Shown here piece after piece: positions 21,055-31,245 of a DNA stretch of 41,639 nt. Where the stretch lies: assembly GCA_009746045.1 (NCBI GenBank), contig RPFO01000261.1, forward strand, positions 76,501 to 118,139, written 5' to 3'. The DNA comes from Mesostigma viride (Eukaryota; Streptophyta; Mesostigmatophyceae; Mesostigmatales; Mesostigmataceae). Each line of letters starts with the position of its first letter. The first letter of the stretch is position 1. A program made the translations under genes and the position numbers. The notes below the pieces were generated by a model. That model ran no database searches and had not been told where the DNA came from. It worked only from the letters and a program-made list of their open reading frames with translations.

Positions 21055-22690
21055 CTAGTGCAGCAATCCTGTGAGGCACGCAGGCATACCTGCAGCAGGC
21101 GAGTGACGAAAATGGCTGACGGCGGTATGTCTGACGGCGGAGTTAAGATCTTTTGCGTCTGAGCCCCAAATTCGGTCAGACCACTTGCGTTCGATGCGCC
21201 TTTTTAAGACGCACTCGCCAGTATAATCGGTTACGGCTGAAAAGCAGTATCGACTCAAAGCAGCACGTGACAAGCAGCATGACGACTCCAAAAGCAAATC
21301 GGGGTTTGGAAAAGGAGCTTTCCGGCTCCCAGCCCAACCCACTCGCCATCGTCCTTGCCCAGTCGACTGGGCCCGCAAACCCACTGCCAACAAACCCAGC
21401 GCCAAGCGCCTCGCCAGAGCCCAAGAAATTCTGCTATAAGAATCAGACAAATGGCGACAGTACCTAGACTACGCATGCTTTACGGTCAGCGGCTGGCTGG
21501 GACTGACCGACGCACAATATGCACCCGACATATAGTGCATTACTACGCACGGGAACACAAGCTCCGTGGGCCCGTCCCCGCCGACAAGGTGGAGATGTTC
21601 CTCGCCCTGCCAGAATTCAACCATCGCCTCGCCATCCTGTCGCGCGCCGTTCCGATTCGCACGAGTATTGGCTTTACGCCGGGGGCCGCCACGCGGCCAG
21701 CCCGGGGGACGAGGCGAGGCAGCTATAGGCATTGCGCGTGTGCGAGTTGTTACGCCTTTGGCATTTGGGCCTTACGGGAGCAACGCATGCGCCGTAGTGC
21801 GACACGCAGCACTGGGAGTTGACAGCGGTACTGACATGCACGTCACCAGGAGGTCAGTGCCAACGCTGGCAAGCAGCACGCACTGGCTGCTGGACTACAA
21901 CACGGACCAAGCTAGGCTGCCAGCCTGGCAATTATGCTTTATCGTGCAGGCTGAACATGCACGTGCACGCAAGCTGGCGCGTTATTGATCTCGAGAACTG
22001 TCCGCTGCAGGTAGATAATGTCGTGCAATATTGGCATTGATATTCGGCAGGCTGGCAAGCCGCTTTTGTGAATGCGACGAGGCAGCTTTTCTCGTCAGGG
22101 CCAGCTCAGTAGTTGTCGTACATGCTTGGTTGGTGATATAGTTGTTTGGCAAGCTCAGGGGTCGGCAAGTCGACACTGGAGTGATCTGCGACAAGGGCAT
22201 TTTGTCGTCTGGGATTTCTGGCCTACCCATGCAGGTTGTCTAGTTGATTTTGTCGTCTAAAGAGAAAGTGCTAGATGATATGTTTCATATGCGGAACAGG
22301 GAGTCGTTGCAGGTGAACGACTTAGGATTTTGTGTACTTTTAGGTCTTGGTGCTGACCAAAGCCGAGTGCCACGGAGTAGCTTTGGTGTAATTGAAGCAG
22401 TATGGACGACAAAGCGGTTGTCGTCAGGATCAGATACGATACTGAGCGTGGCTACGAGGTAAGGCTGACGCAAGATATTGCGTAAGTGTGAGGCATTCAT
22501 TGGGATAAGTGTGTGTTTCCACCAGGGCGTTGGATGTAGCTCTGTGTGGATCTTTGAACTCTGTCTTGGTCATGGTGGTGCGTGGCAAGTGTGGCCAGCC
22601 CTCCTTTCTTTCATTGAGCCCAGCTATTGCTGAAACAGAGCTGCCAAGTTAGGTAGAGTATTGGTAATAAAAACGTTATTTCATTTGCAA
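21055..22690. other. Spacer between retroelements, little recognisable
   Basis: Apart from the open frame described separately at 21451-21822 I see no domain, repeat array or RNA gene in this stretch. Confidence 0.4.
21451..21822 (+). CDS. Unrecognised open frame, 123 residues
   Basis: ATG to stop, starting MATVPRLRMLYGQRLAG. The middle part (VPADKVEMFLALPEFNHRLA) looks like ordinary protein, but after about 21,660 it becomes Arg-rich while another frame (TPLAFGPYGSNACAVVRHA, around 21,750-21,800) looks better, suggesting a frameshift in a decayed gene. No family recognised. Confidence 0.22.
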   Translation: MATVPRLRMLYGQRLAGTDRRTICTRHIVHYYAREHKLRGPVPADKVEMFLALPEFNHRLAILSRAVPIRTSIGFTPGAATRPARGTRRGSYRHCACASCYAFGIWALREQRMRRSATRSTGS

Positions 22691-22756
22691 CAAAGAACCC
22701 AGTCGGTGAAGCCTAACCTAGTCATGCCTCACTCTCAGGTCTCACCTTTTTGAGAA

Positions 22757-24266
22757 GTGCAGTTGGCACTGGCTTCTCGTCTTAGAAAAGTGGGCAGCAC
22801 TAGTGGGGTAAGGCTAGCATGTGGCCCATCGATCACCCATGCAGCCATACCTCATGAGGGCCAACGAGGTCGTGGGCTACTGTCAGTGCAGGGAGTTTGG
22901 CACGAGTACGCGACAATCCTCTTCAGCTTCTACAAGCTCACTGCACGTGACCTCGACGCTCGGCTTCGCAACCCAGCCCGGCCTGCGCAGCCGGCAGCCA
23001 CACCGGCGCTGCCTCCCTTTGCAAGGATGACCTCCGAGCAGTGCTGGAGGAGCACGTGACCTGGCCGCTGGCCGAGAAGATGACATTGATGACTACAGCG
23101 CTCAACACGGTGGAGGCCATGAGCTCACCTAGGTCTCCAATAAGGAAACCAAGGTCGCACACAAGCTACAACCTCAGCTCACGGCGCTGCAGACCACGGC
23201 GCAAGCATCCGAGGCACATGCTGCACTCCTCTCCCGCCTCAACTACTAAGGTGGAGGCCCGGAAGTGCAGCGTGCTCGTGAACAAGCTTGAAGTCATCAC
23301 CGCCCACACCGAGGCCCTGGCCACACAGGTCCCAAAGATAGCGGAGCAGACGGCCACCATCGCATCCCAGCCACCCCGGCAGGATGCTGGCGACCTCCCG
23401 CCGCTCTCCTATGCGGACCTGCTGCGGTCAGCGACCGCCTCAACCATCGACGCCATCGCCACGAAGCTCCAGGAGCTTGAAGACCTCCGCCAGGCGGAAC
23501 AACGGGAGGCCACCGACCGCGCTCGCCGCGAGTGCCGAGTGGTGCTGCGTTATTTCCCCCAGAAGCCAGGTGAGACGTCAATCACTGACCCTTGCCAACA
23601 ACCCTTACCACTGACCCTACGAGCAGGCTGAGAAGGCAGATGCTCAGCAGATGGTCAAGGACCTGCGCAGCTGCCAGCAGAAGCACGACGGCAAGGGGGC
23701 CTGGTTCTGGTACAAGCGCCTCGGGCACCCGGACGGCCTCGGCCGGCCCCACCGCCACGACGTCCCCGGCGCCCCAGCCAAGCGGCTTCGTACCTGGGCC
23801 ACGGCCACGGCCGAGGTCGTGGGGACAGCTGCGCCGCCCCCACCCCTGCTCCCAGCCGCCGCCGCCCGCCCGGCCGCCCTGGCCGGCCCCGCTGGGCCCC
23901 CTGCCCCGCCTAGGTCAGCGGCGGACTACCTAGTCCCCCCGCTGGTCGGCCCACTTGGCGACCCGTCTGACATGCCTCCTTTCACCTCTCGCGAGGTCAC
24001 GGAGGCGGTCCAGCGCCTGCGTTATGACGCAGCCACCGGCTCTGACGAGATTCCGGCCGCAGTTGTAAAACTTGCAGCCGAATTCGAGGACACAGGTGTT
24101 ATGCTGCTCTTCCGGGACATCTGCAACCGCCTTCTGCTGTCGTCGCAACCACCTCCAGCGGCCTGGCAACACAGTTTTCGCACGATGCTGTACAAGAACA
24201 AGGCTGGGGTCGCCTGCCGACCCCGGCAACTACAGAGGGGTGTGCAGGCCGGGCCCACTTCGAATG
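22757..24266 (+). mobile_element. Decayed LINE fragment: coiled-coil ORF1-like part and reverse transcriptase N-terminus
   Basis: Pieces in different frames give a Lys/Glu/Ala-rich region with coiled-coil character (about 23040-23560), a linker beginning AEKADAQQMVKDLRSC at 23634, and a reverse transcriptase N-terminus (VTEAVQRLRYDAATGSDEIP at about 23997, then PPPAAWQHSFRTMLYKNKAG). This is clearly related to the start of the 19.1-kb element. It stops near the NYRGVC position, where the frame shifts and unrelated sequence starts at about 24,266. A stop separates the ORF1-like piece from the next at 23631. Confidence 0.7.
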
Positions 24267-24275
24267 TTCCGAAAA

Positions 24276-24398
24276 GTGTGACACTTTTCGTCGTTTTTTT
24301 AACTTCGTAACAAACTACTCTTTCCCGCCGGGCCGCGTGTGACACTTTTTGTCGTTTTTTTAATTTCGTGACTAACTACTCTTTCCCGTCGGTCCGCG
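24276..24398 (+). repeat. Two tandem copies of a 61-bp unit
   Basis: Starts GTGTGACACTTTTCGTCG at 24276 and again at 24337, each with a poly-T run and CAAACTACTCTTTCCCG-like end. The first copy begins in the inverted motif AAAAGTGTGACACTTTT. It sits at the border between LINE remains and the next region. Confidence 0.85.
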
Positions 24399-24684
24399 TG
24401 CGCTTTTTGATTGCCTGCAGGTGGCACGAAATTTTCGACCGGAGTGTTTCGGCATAACAAGTTTCTCGATACCCTGATGGATTGGTACAATCCTAGTCGA
24501 CTAGAGGACCATGTTGAGAAGAGTTAATCGACGAAGCTAGTAGTACTTTCAACCATCAAATGGTGGGTATACCCACCCCCATAATTTTATTGAATCGATG
24601 AATAATGCAAATTTACACATTTGACCAACGCAAAATGTTGCATGGAATTAATCATCGATTATATTTGCCAAATGGGACCGGCAT

Positions 24685-25157
24685 TCACTTTTCCTGGAGA
24701 AATGACCCCCATCCATCGATCTCAATGTCACGAAACTTGTACGCTCCCTTGTACAAGTCCCCCACGAAATTTGGAGGCTCGTTGGAAAATTGTTTGGGGG
24801 CCCATACGGCCCCACCTATTTCCGCCGCATTCAAGAACTCATGCTGGGCCTCAGCCCGGAGGCGCACAGCCGAGACATTGGGCGAAATTTCCGTGCCCTC
24901 ATTCTGGAGGCATTGCACCACCCTGGCCTTACCCGGAACACGGGGGGCAGGCGCCAAATCTGAATCTGGGGGCATCAGGTCGATCATCCCGTTTCCGAAC
25001 GCAATGACACCTGAACCCCAACCTCCAAACGGTCCCCGCAGGGAGCGTGGGAAGTCGTGGGGGGGGAGTCGATTTCAACATACATGTTGGCCGCATGCTC
25101 CTTTTTATCGACATGCACATATGTATGCTGCGAACCAAAAACATCGGCGCGCTCCAT
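24685..25157 (-). pseudogene. Small unrecognised gene with a one-base frameshift in a C run
   Basis: From ATG at 25157 the minus strand reads MERADVFGSQHTYVHVDK, then HAANMYVEIDSPP up to a run of eight C (plus 25059-25066). Beyond it the frame is broken, but the frame shifted by one continues as HDFPRSLRGPFGGWG and runs 120 residues to a stop at 24685, including VVQCLQNEGTEISPNVSAVR and FVGDLYKGAYKFRDIEIDG. One missing base in the homopolymer would explain this, either a true mutation or a sequencing error. About 157 codons in all. I do not recognise the family. It lies downstream of, and on the same strand as, the transposase-like gene, so it may belong to the same element. Confidence 0.5.
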
Positions 25158-25231
25158 CGTAAAAGTGAGTTTGATGGCTAAGTTGCGAGTGAGAAAATTA
25201 TTTCAGCAAAGCCCGGTCCGGACTGTCGTAT

Positions 25232-25253
25232 GGGTGGCGCTGCGGAGCGTCCC
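25232..25253. repeat. 22-bp palindromic element (GC variant)
   Basis: Starts GGGTGGCGCTG and ends CGGAGCGTCCC. It is nearly self-complementary and identical in sequence to the copy at 25725-25746. Confidence 0.75.
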
Positions 25254-25724
25254 CTCTATTCCTTGTGGTTGTAGGGGACAACCTTCCAATCACAATTCGT
25301 AACTAGTCCGGTTACAAGCAAGGTACTTTGGCACTTCCGGAGCGAATTTGTGTTTTAAGACATCTACCAAACAGGCCTTAGTACAGTAACATTGTTGTGA
25401 CATTCGAAATTAGTACGAACCAATTTGCAGACGGAAAGTCCTACACAGCAACTACTATATTTGAGTGACGACATGATTTTTAGGTCAAACCAAATTATAA
25501 ATTTGTAATTCGAAATAATTATTGTACAAGTTAAATAAAATACTCGCCATTTCGACACGGAAATATACTAAAATTTGTCACTACCGAGGCTAACAATGTT
25601 CCCAGCCACTTGTCATCTAATGTAACATATGAAAAAACAAAAAAATGTTCTCCAAAAATATATAAACACGAATAAACACTGTCCCAACCGTAGGCGAATA
25701 AAGCCCAGGCTTAAAGATCCGTAG

Positions 25725-25746
25725 GGGTGGCGCTGCGGAGCGTCCC
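25725..25746. repeat. 22-bp palindromic element just after the transposase-like stop codon
   Basis: Same GC variant as at 25232. It lies 8 bp beyond the stop codon of the minus-strand gene, where a hairpin could form in its 3' UTR. Confidence 0.75.
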
Positions 25747-25753
25747 CGAAAGT

Positions 25754-28700
25754 TTAAGCCGGTGGCAGCCCCTCCGGGGCTTGCTGGTTGCGTACAAGAG
25801 CGGTTAGCCACGCGTCAAGCTCCTTGCTCATATCAACGTAGGCTTGCCTTTGGTTGCCAAGGACCATGCACTGGAGCGGAAGAGCAGCGGAGATGCACAG
25901 ATAGCAATCGACCAGGTCGGCTGGGCGGGACTCCGGCCAATCAGCCAAATCCAGAGTAAAATGCAGGGGGTCATGCATATCTCGCTTCCACAGCCGAACC
26001 GCCAGAACGGCGTGGCCGGGCAAGAAAATCTCCTTCTGCCGTCCGTTTTGTCCCTCAACCCACCTAACCTCCTCCTTCTCCAGCACTGAGGCCTCCCTCA
26101 CCACCTGCATCACCCAAAAAGGGTGGGCGGAATTGTGGTTCACGTCCTCTCTGTCTGACGGAACTGCGATGTAATCATACATGCGCATCTGCCTGCCAAT
26201 GGCATCCCTTTGATCCTTCAGCAGTTCCGCCCGCGTCAGCTGGCGAACCGGAGGTATGGGCTGCGTTGGCGGCATCAGGCGGAAAGTTTTCATCGTTTGG
26301 CCCTCATCGTTAAATTCCTCGATATGTGTCCACTCGGTCCGGCACTCCTCCCACCTGTTAGCTAGGCAGGCTGGGCAGTAGCACGAAAAACGCCTCATCA
26401 TCAGGAGCCCCGGGTCAGACTTGTCCAGGCGCCACCAGTGCGCTTGCTTGATGGCCTCGACACGCGTCGGTATCATACGGGCGCCGGAGTCGAGGTCCTG
26501 CAATGAGGGAGAATGTCAGAAACGGAAAGTTGGTATGTGTCAATAGATCAAGTACACATGAAGGGTCACTCTGCAGAGATACCCCTTTGAAAGTGCTTTG
26601 CATGCATTTTTCACTATATAAGACGCTAATTCATACCAGTTCTTTTAGCATTATCAAATAATAAAATGCAAATGGGCAAAAGGTCACTCTGCAGAGATAC
26701 CTCAATCAAGTTCAAGAAAAATTGAGTTTCGCACCTCAGGAAAATGAAAGAAATGACGGTGGACGCCCTCTGCCCGAGCGCGGGCCGACTCCCTGCTCGT
26801 GGTTTTGCCTCCTTCCCAGCTGTCCCGCATGTACTTGACGATCTGGCGCCCTGTAACGATGCCCTGGTTCTCAGGAATGCATTGCATGTTCCTCACAATG
26901 CACTTGAACTTCGCTCCCTGACCATCCACCTCCCCCTTCCCGTGCTGCTCACCCAAGTAGTGGTACTCGAAGGATTCCAAGTCGGGATCCTGCATGAGGA
27001 GGCGGAAGACGGCGTTAACCACGTACTTGGACTTGAACTGGGATGAGCAGTTGTCAGAGCACATGAACATCCTCTTCACCCCCACACCAAGTCCGCGCAG
27101 GGTTTCCATGATTGTCCTCAGCGCGTAGACGAGCGCCCGCTCTCCCCGCTTCATCTTGGCTTCCCCGAGAAAAAAGAACGTTCGCTTTGCCATCGCACCA
27201 TTGTGCAAATATCGCACGATCATGGGCATGAGGACAAAGCTCGTCTTGTGAAAGTACTGCGACTGCAGTTGGACGTAGTTGTTGTTCTCGTAATTCTCGG
27301 CCCAATCTCCATGCACGAGCACATCCCCCTCAGTCATGTTCCTCTCCCGGTCCTTGATCGTTGCCGACTGCCACCATGACGTAAAGCAGTGGTTGGTAAA
27401 GTCCTCCCAACTCTCGATAATCGCCAGCCTCAGCTGCGCGGGCGTTGACCTCATCGTTTCCTGTACGGGCCGCTTGACCTTCTCCGGGACCCGCCGATCG
27501 GTCGCGTCCTGTTTTAACCAAGGGATGAAGTAAATTTGCAAGTAACATATTCATAAAGTATCAGAAAAGCCTTTAAATTAACATCGCGCTGCAGAATGAC
27601 GCTGCGAAATAATTGCGTCACAAAATCCAAACACGCTTACCTCCCCTGCCGGTCGGGAAACCACTACCTCCTTCTTCACGTATCTGAACCAATTTAGTAG
27701 TTCTGTTGAATTCTTGTCCCGGTCACACAACACCCAGTCTTTGATGCCACACCGGGACTCGGGACACGAGTTCTCCATACATGCCCTCTTCAGAATGCGA
27801 AAGACAGACCCCTCCTCCATGGATGGGTCCCCTACCCTTGGCACCCCTTCCTCATCCTCCACGATCCTCTCATTTATTTCAAGATCGTCAAGGTCTTGCC
27901 CCTGCCATTCATCTTCCGTCACATTATTGTCCCCTTCCTCCTCTTCGTTTCTCGCCGAGTTTGCCCCACCCCCCAGCTCACTTCCCCCATCCGCCTCCGC
28001 CACACGGCAATGGAAGTGCTTCACCCATTCGGTCGTGTGCAGGCTTTCGAACATCCCGCACGTGCCGTCAGGCAATCTCGCCCTTAAACATCCCTCACAC
28101 TCGTCGCCGCACTTGCAGTTCTTGCCGTGCTTCGCCTTGCAGTACCTAGTCCATGCCGCTACCTTCGACTGCATGACCGTATGCGTCTCACAGGCGCACA
28201 CGTTTCTCTCCTTCCACTTCCCCTTGACGGTTTTGGGGGCGTACTTGCAGAAAGTCGTATATCCGACATGGATGCCGACATCCTTCTCATACTGCGGACT
28301 TTTCTTGTCCCAGTACGTGTGCTCCGCTAAAAACTTGAGATATATGTCCTCCTTCGAGGTGAGGTAGAAGTAGGCCCCTTGGACACCAACCAAAATCGCA
28401 CGATTGCCAACTCGTTCGTGCGTCTTTATGGTATCCCTCTCTTGGGGCGAAGCGCGCGAGTTCTCCTCATCAGTCCAAGCCTGCGCGATCGACTCGATTA
28501 CAAATTGGGGCAACTTCCTCTTCTTTCGCGCCAGCGCACGCGTCAGGAACTCCATCTTCTGTTGCTTTCTGATCGCCCGAACTTTGAGAATGGTCTTCGC
28601 GGGGACACCCGTCATTCTCTCCAACTCTGCCGCCGAAAACTCCTTCTCGATGTCGTCCCCACAAAAAAGAGTTGACACCAAAATGATCTTGACGTCTCTG

Positions 28701-29166
28701 TCATGGTCGGATTTCGACAGGTCGTCAAAAAGGGCGATCAGCCGAGCCACCCAAGACCTCGACAGTTGTGCAAGCCGCTGCTCATCAAAAAGCTTGGCCA
28801 CCGGAATGTCAAAATGCTCCGCCTTGAGCTCGTCAGCCCTCTTATTGAAGCCATCAACAATCTCCTCAAAAGAGGCCCGCTTGGTAGATTCATTCCTCAT
28901 GTGATGAACTACGTTGTACGCCTCATCAGCAAGATGAGTCCCCACAACAGACTTCTTCTCGGCGTACTGGCCAGGCCTTTTCGCTGGCTTCCTGAAGGCG
29001 GGCGAGGTGCTGCGGTTCTCATTCCCGAAATTTCGTTTCGAGCTGTTTTTCAGATCCGCTGCAAGGGGCGTCGGTGTCCCGATGCTCAAGTTGTGGGCAT
29101 TGAGTCGATTAGCAAAGCCGCCACGCAAGGAGGAGGAGGTTGGCGAAAGAAACACCCGTTCCCGTG
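25754..29166 (-). CDS. Putative DNA-transposon transposase, RNase H-like fold (5' exon not found)
   Basis: Three joined exons, all junctions phase 0: 29166-27641, 27508-26735, 26497-25754 (stop), about 1,014 codons. The first listed exon follows a strong acceptor (TTTCTTTTTGTTTCTGCAG), begins mid-codon and has no ATG, so an upstream exon exists. Exon 1 ends with a Cys cluster (CKCGDECEGCLRARLPDG) and an acidic stretch. Exon 2 carries VLVHGDWAENYENNNYVQ, then MFMCSDNCSSQFKSK, then LGEQHGKGEVDGQGAKFK; the spaced acidic residues resemble a DDE/RNase H-like core and resemble uncharacterised transposon-derived proteins in animals. Exon 3 has CYCPACLANRWEEC, probably zinc-binding. No stop or frameshift interrupts the exons, so it may be intact. 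Family assignment is inference. Confidence 0.62.
26563..26584. repeat. Palindromic element in transposase-like intron
   Basis: Starts GGGTCACTCTG, ends CAGAGATACCC; two bases from perfect self-complementarity. Lies in the intron 26734-26498. Confidence 0.8.
26681..26702. repeat. Second palindromic element in the same intron
   Basis: Starts AGGTCACTCTG, ends CAGAGATACCT; near the donor side of the intron. Confidence 0.8.
27584..27621. repeat. Degenerate palindromic elements in the other transposase-like intron
   Basis: TCGCGCTGCAGAATGACG is followed at once by ACGCTGCGAAATAATTGCGT, a second imperfect palindrome, within the 132-bp intron 27640-27509. Confidence 0.55.
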
Positions 29167-29211
29167 CTGCAGAAACAAAAAGAAATTCACGGAAAAATTT
29201 ACATATTAGCA

Positions 29212-29233
29212 GGGTCACTCCGCGAAATGACCC
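29212..29233. repeat. Palindromic element upstream of the first visible transposase exon
   Basis: Starts GGGTCACTCCG, ends GAAATGACCC, about 45 bp upstream (gene sense) of the acceptor at 29167, thus in an intron. Confidence 0.75.
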
Positions 29234-29379
29234 CACCTTCTTCGCAGATACAAAAGAATCTCAATTGCGAAGCAAATATAGAGAAAGTCAAACTTCATGA
29301 AATTTTTGGTAGCTCTGCAGCGCGACCCTTGCGAAGTTACACACAAGTTTTAAGGCCTTTTCGTATGGAACTGAGAAGA

Positions 29380-29399
29380 GGTCGCGCTGCAGCGCGACC
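29380..29399. repeat. Perfect 20-bp palindrome
   Basis: GGTCGCGCTG followed by its exact reverse complement. A half copy (CTGCAGCGCGACCCT) lies 55 bp to the left at 29315-29329. Confidence 0.85.
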
Positions 29400-29479
29400 A
29401 AGATTTGCATCATTGGAAACACACCTTCCCGGCTCATTTTTCAGGCGTGTCGTGTCGTTGCCGATCGAGGTACCTGGAT

Positions 29480-30060
29480 GATCACACCAAGACAGGAAAA
29501 TACGTGAATTAATTCATGGAATTATTTAAGATTCTACTAAATGAAATTGAATATTGAACATAATTGTTTTAATCATTATTGTTTAATTATGTAGCAGAAA
29601 TATGGAAAGTATTTATTGGTATTTATATAGTTTTAATTAGTATTTAGTACTATTTCTATTACAATCATTATTGTTTAGATAGAAGAAATATGAACTGGAC
29701 AGACTAGCTATCTCTAATACTAAATATTTTCTACTTATTGTATGAAAAAAAGAGTGATGTCCATAAATATATGTAATATTGTCATAAAATTTAATCAATA
29801 TTTTAAATTTGTATTCATGGCATTAATCTATCTAGTACTAGTCATTTATATAAAAAACTAGTACAGTAAGTTAGCAGTAAATAGGAAAATATATTTAACA
29901 AATATTAGAAAGAACATATATCATATTCATAACAATAATCATAATAATAAGCATATGGACAGCAGAAAGTATAAATATATTGGCTAGCATGTTAGTATAT
30001 ATCCCCATACATTTACTATACCCGATTCATGAATATATTTATTTGTATACCCCAAAAGTT
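29480..30060. other. AT-rich island without genes
   Basis: About 580 bp of strongly AT-rich sequence in an otherwise GC-rich window, with TTTAAT, ATATAT and TATTTATT motifs. No ORF or repeat unit recognised. It may hold the promoter or first intron of the transposase-like gene, or be a separate insertion. Confidence 0.7.
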
Positions 30061-30100
30061 CTGCATTCGAAATTTTTGCCATACCACGTGGCAGTAGGCA

Positions 30101-30120
30101 CGTCGCTTTGCAGAGTGACG
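30101..30120. repeat. Palindromic element, CGTCGC variant
   Basis: Starts CGTCGCTTTG and ends CAGAGTGACG; same core as the 34.0-kb copies. Confidence 0.7.
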
Positions 30121-30183
30121 ACTGGTGGTAATATGACAGATGATCTCTCAGACGACGTGCAAAAAAGCACCGGGCTCACGCTA

Positions 30184-30214
30184 GAATCGAACCGCGGACG
30201 TCGTTATCCACGGC
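30184..30214 (-). pseudogene. tRNA-like remnant (A-box and B-box motifs)
   Basis: On the minus strand a B-box-like GGTTCGATTC (30193-30184) follows within a few bases of an A-box-like GCCGTGGATAACGACGTCC (30214-30196). The spacing is far too short for a tRNA and the T stem does not pair, so it is not a working tRNA. It could be a deleted tRNA or the head of a tRNA-derived SINE. Confidence 0.35.
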
Positions 30215-30817
30215 AGCATGGTGACGCCCGAATCCAAACATCCCGATTGTAGCGTCAAATTGGCTGCGTGTTGTTCCTTTTTATACCTGCGGGACCGTGA
30301 AGACCGACGCTTGGATTACGTCACATTGTGAGTCGTCCAATCCGCATGCGCGGTTTGTCAATAAGAATAATCTAGCGCCGCGTTTCGCCTCGTTGGCCGA
30401 ATGGCGAGCATGCCACGTTTTCCGTCCTGAACGCCGGTTACGCTGGGCCGTTGACAGGGGTCGCTCCACGGACGATCGGTCACAACAGCTGTTGGGTTTC
30501 GAAAACCGCACCACCACTGCTGCCGCCATAGCTGTTTTCTGTAATAATCATCGCTGCCTGAAGATGGTGAGACAAATGCCGCCTCAACTCGCCGCCATAA
30601 TGAAAAAGGTGCATCAACAGCGCAGTCTTTTTTGATGTCGAGCGTGATGTTTGTTGCTATGCCTTCAAATGGTCCGGTTAGTTTATAGCTAGCCCAATTC
30701 TAATCGTGGTCCTGTTCAATGCCGTTTTTCCCCCTTCCTGATTTATGCGTGCAGGTAAATGTGCAACGAACCCCTACTTACTCGCGCGAGCAGGGTGGCG
30801 TCTATGATGCCCTTTTG
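30215..30817. other. Region without recognised gene
   Basis: Short open frames on both strands between about 30,281 and 30,635 show no recognisable domain. An upstream exon of the transposase-like gene could lie here but I cannot point to it. Confidence 0.35.
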
Positions 30818-31245
30818 TAGTCCTCAGCCAGCGATATGGCTTGTTTTTTCGTGTTGGTCCTCAGCCAGCGACATGACTTCTTTTTTCTGGTTGGTTCTCG
30901 GCCAGCGATATGCCTTCTTTTTAAGGGTTGGTCCTCAGCCAGCGACATGGCTTCTTTTTTCGTGTTGGTCCTCAGCCAGCGATATGCCTTCTTTTTTAGG
31001 GTTGGTCCTCAGCCAGCAATATGTTTTTTTTTTCGTGTTGGTCCTCAGCCAGCGACACGTTTTCTTTTTCGTGTTGGTCCTCAGCCAGCTAAATGTTTTC
31101 TTTTTTCGTGTTGGTCCTAAGCCAGCTAAATGTTTTCTTTTTTCGTGTTGGTCGTCAGCCAGCGATATGTTTTCTTTTTTCGTGTTGGTCCTCAGCCAGC
31201 GATATGGCTTCTTTTTTCGTGTTGGTCCTCAGCCAGCGATATGTC
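30818..31245 (+). repeat. 37-bp minisatellite, about 11 copies
   Basis: Unit CTTTTTTCGTGTTGGTCCTC then AGCCAGCGATATG and a few bases; copies vary in the poly-T run and in GATATG/GACATG/TAAATG. It runs straight into the 30-bp array. Confidence 0.9.
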
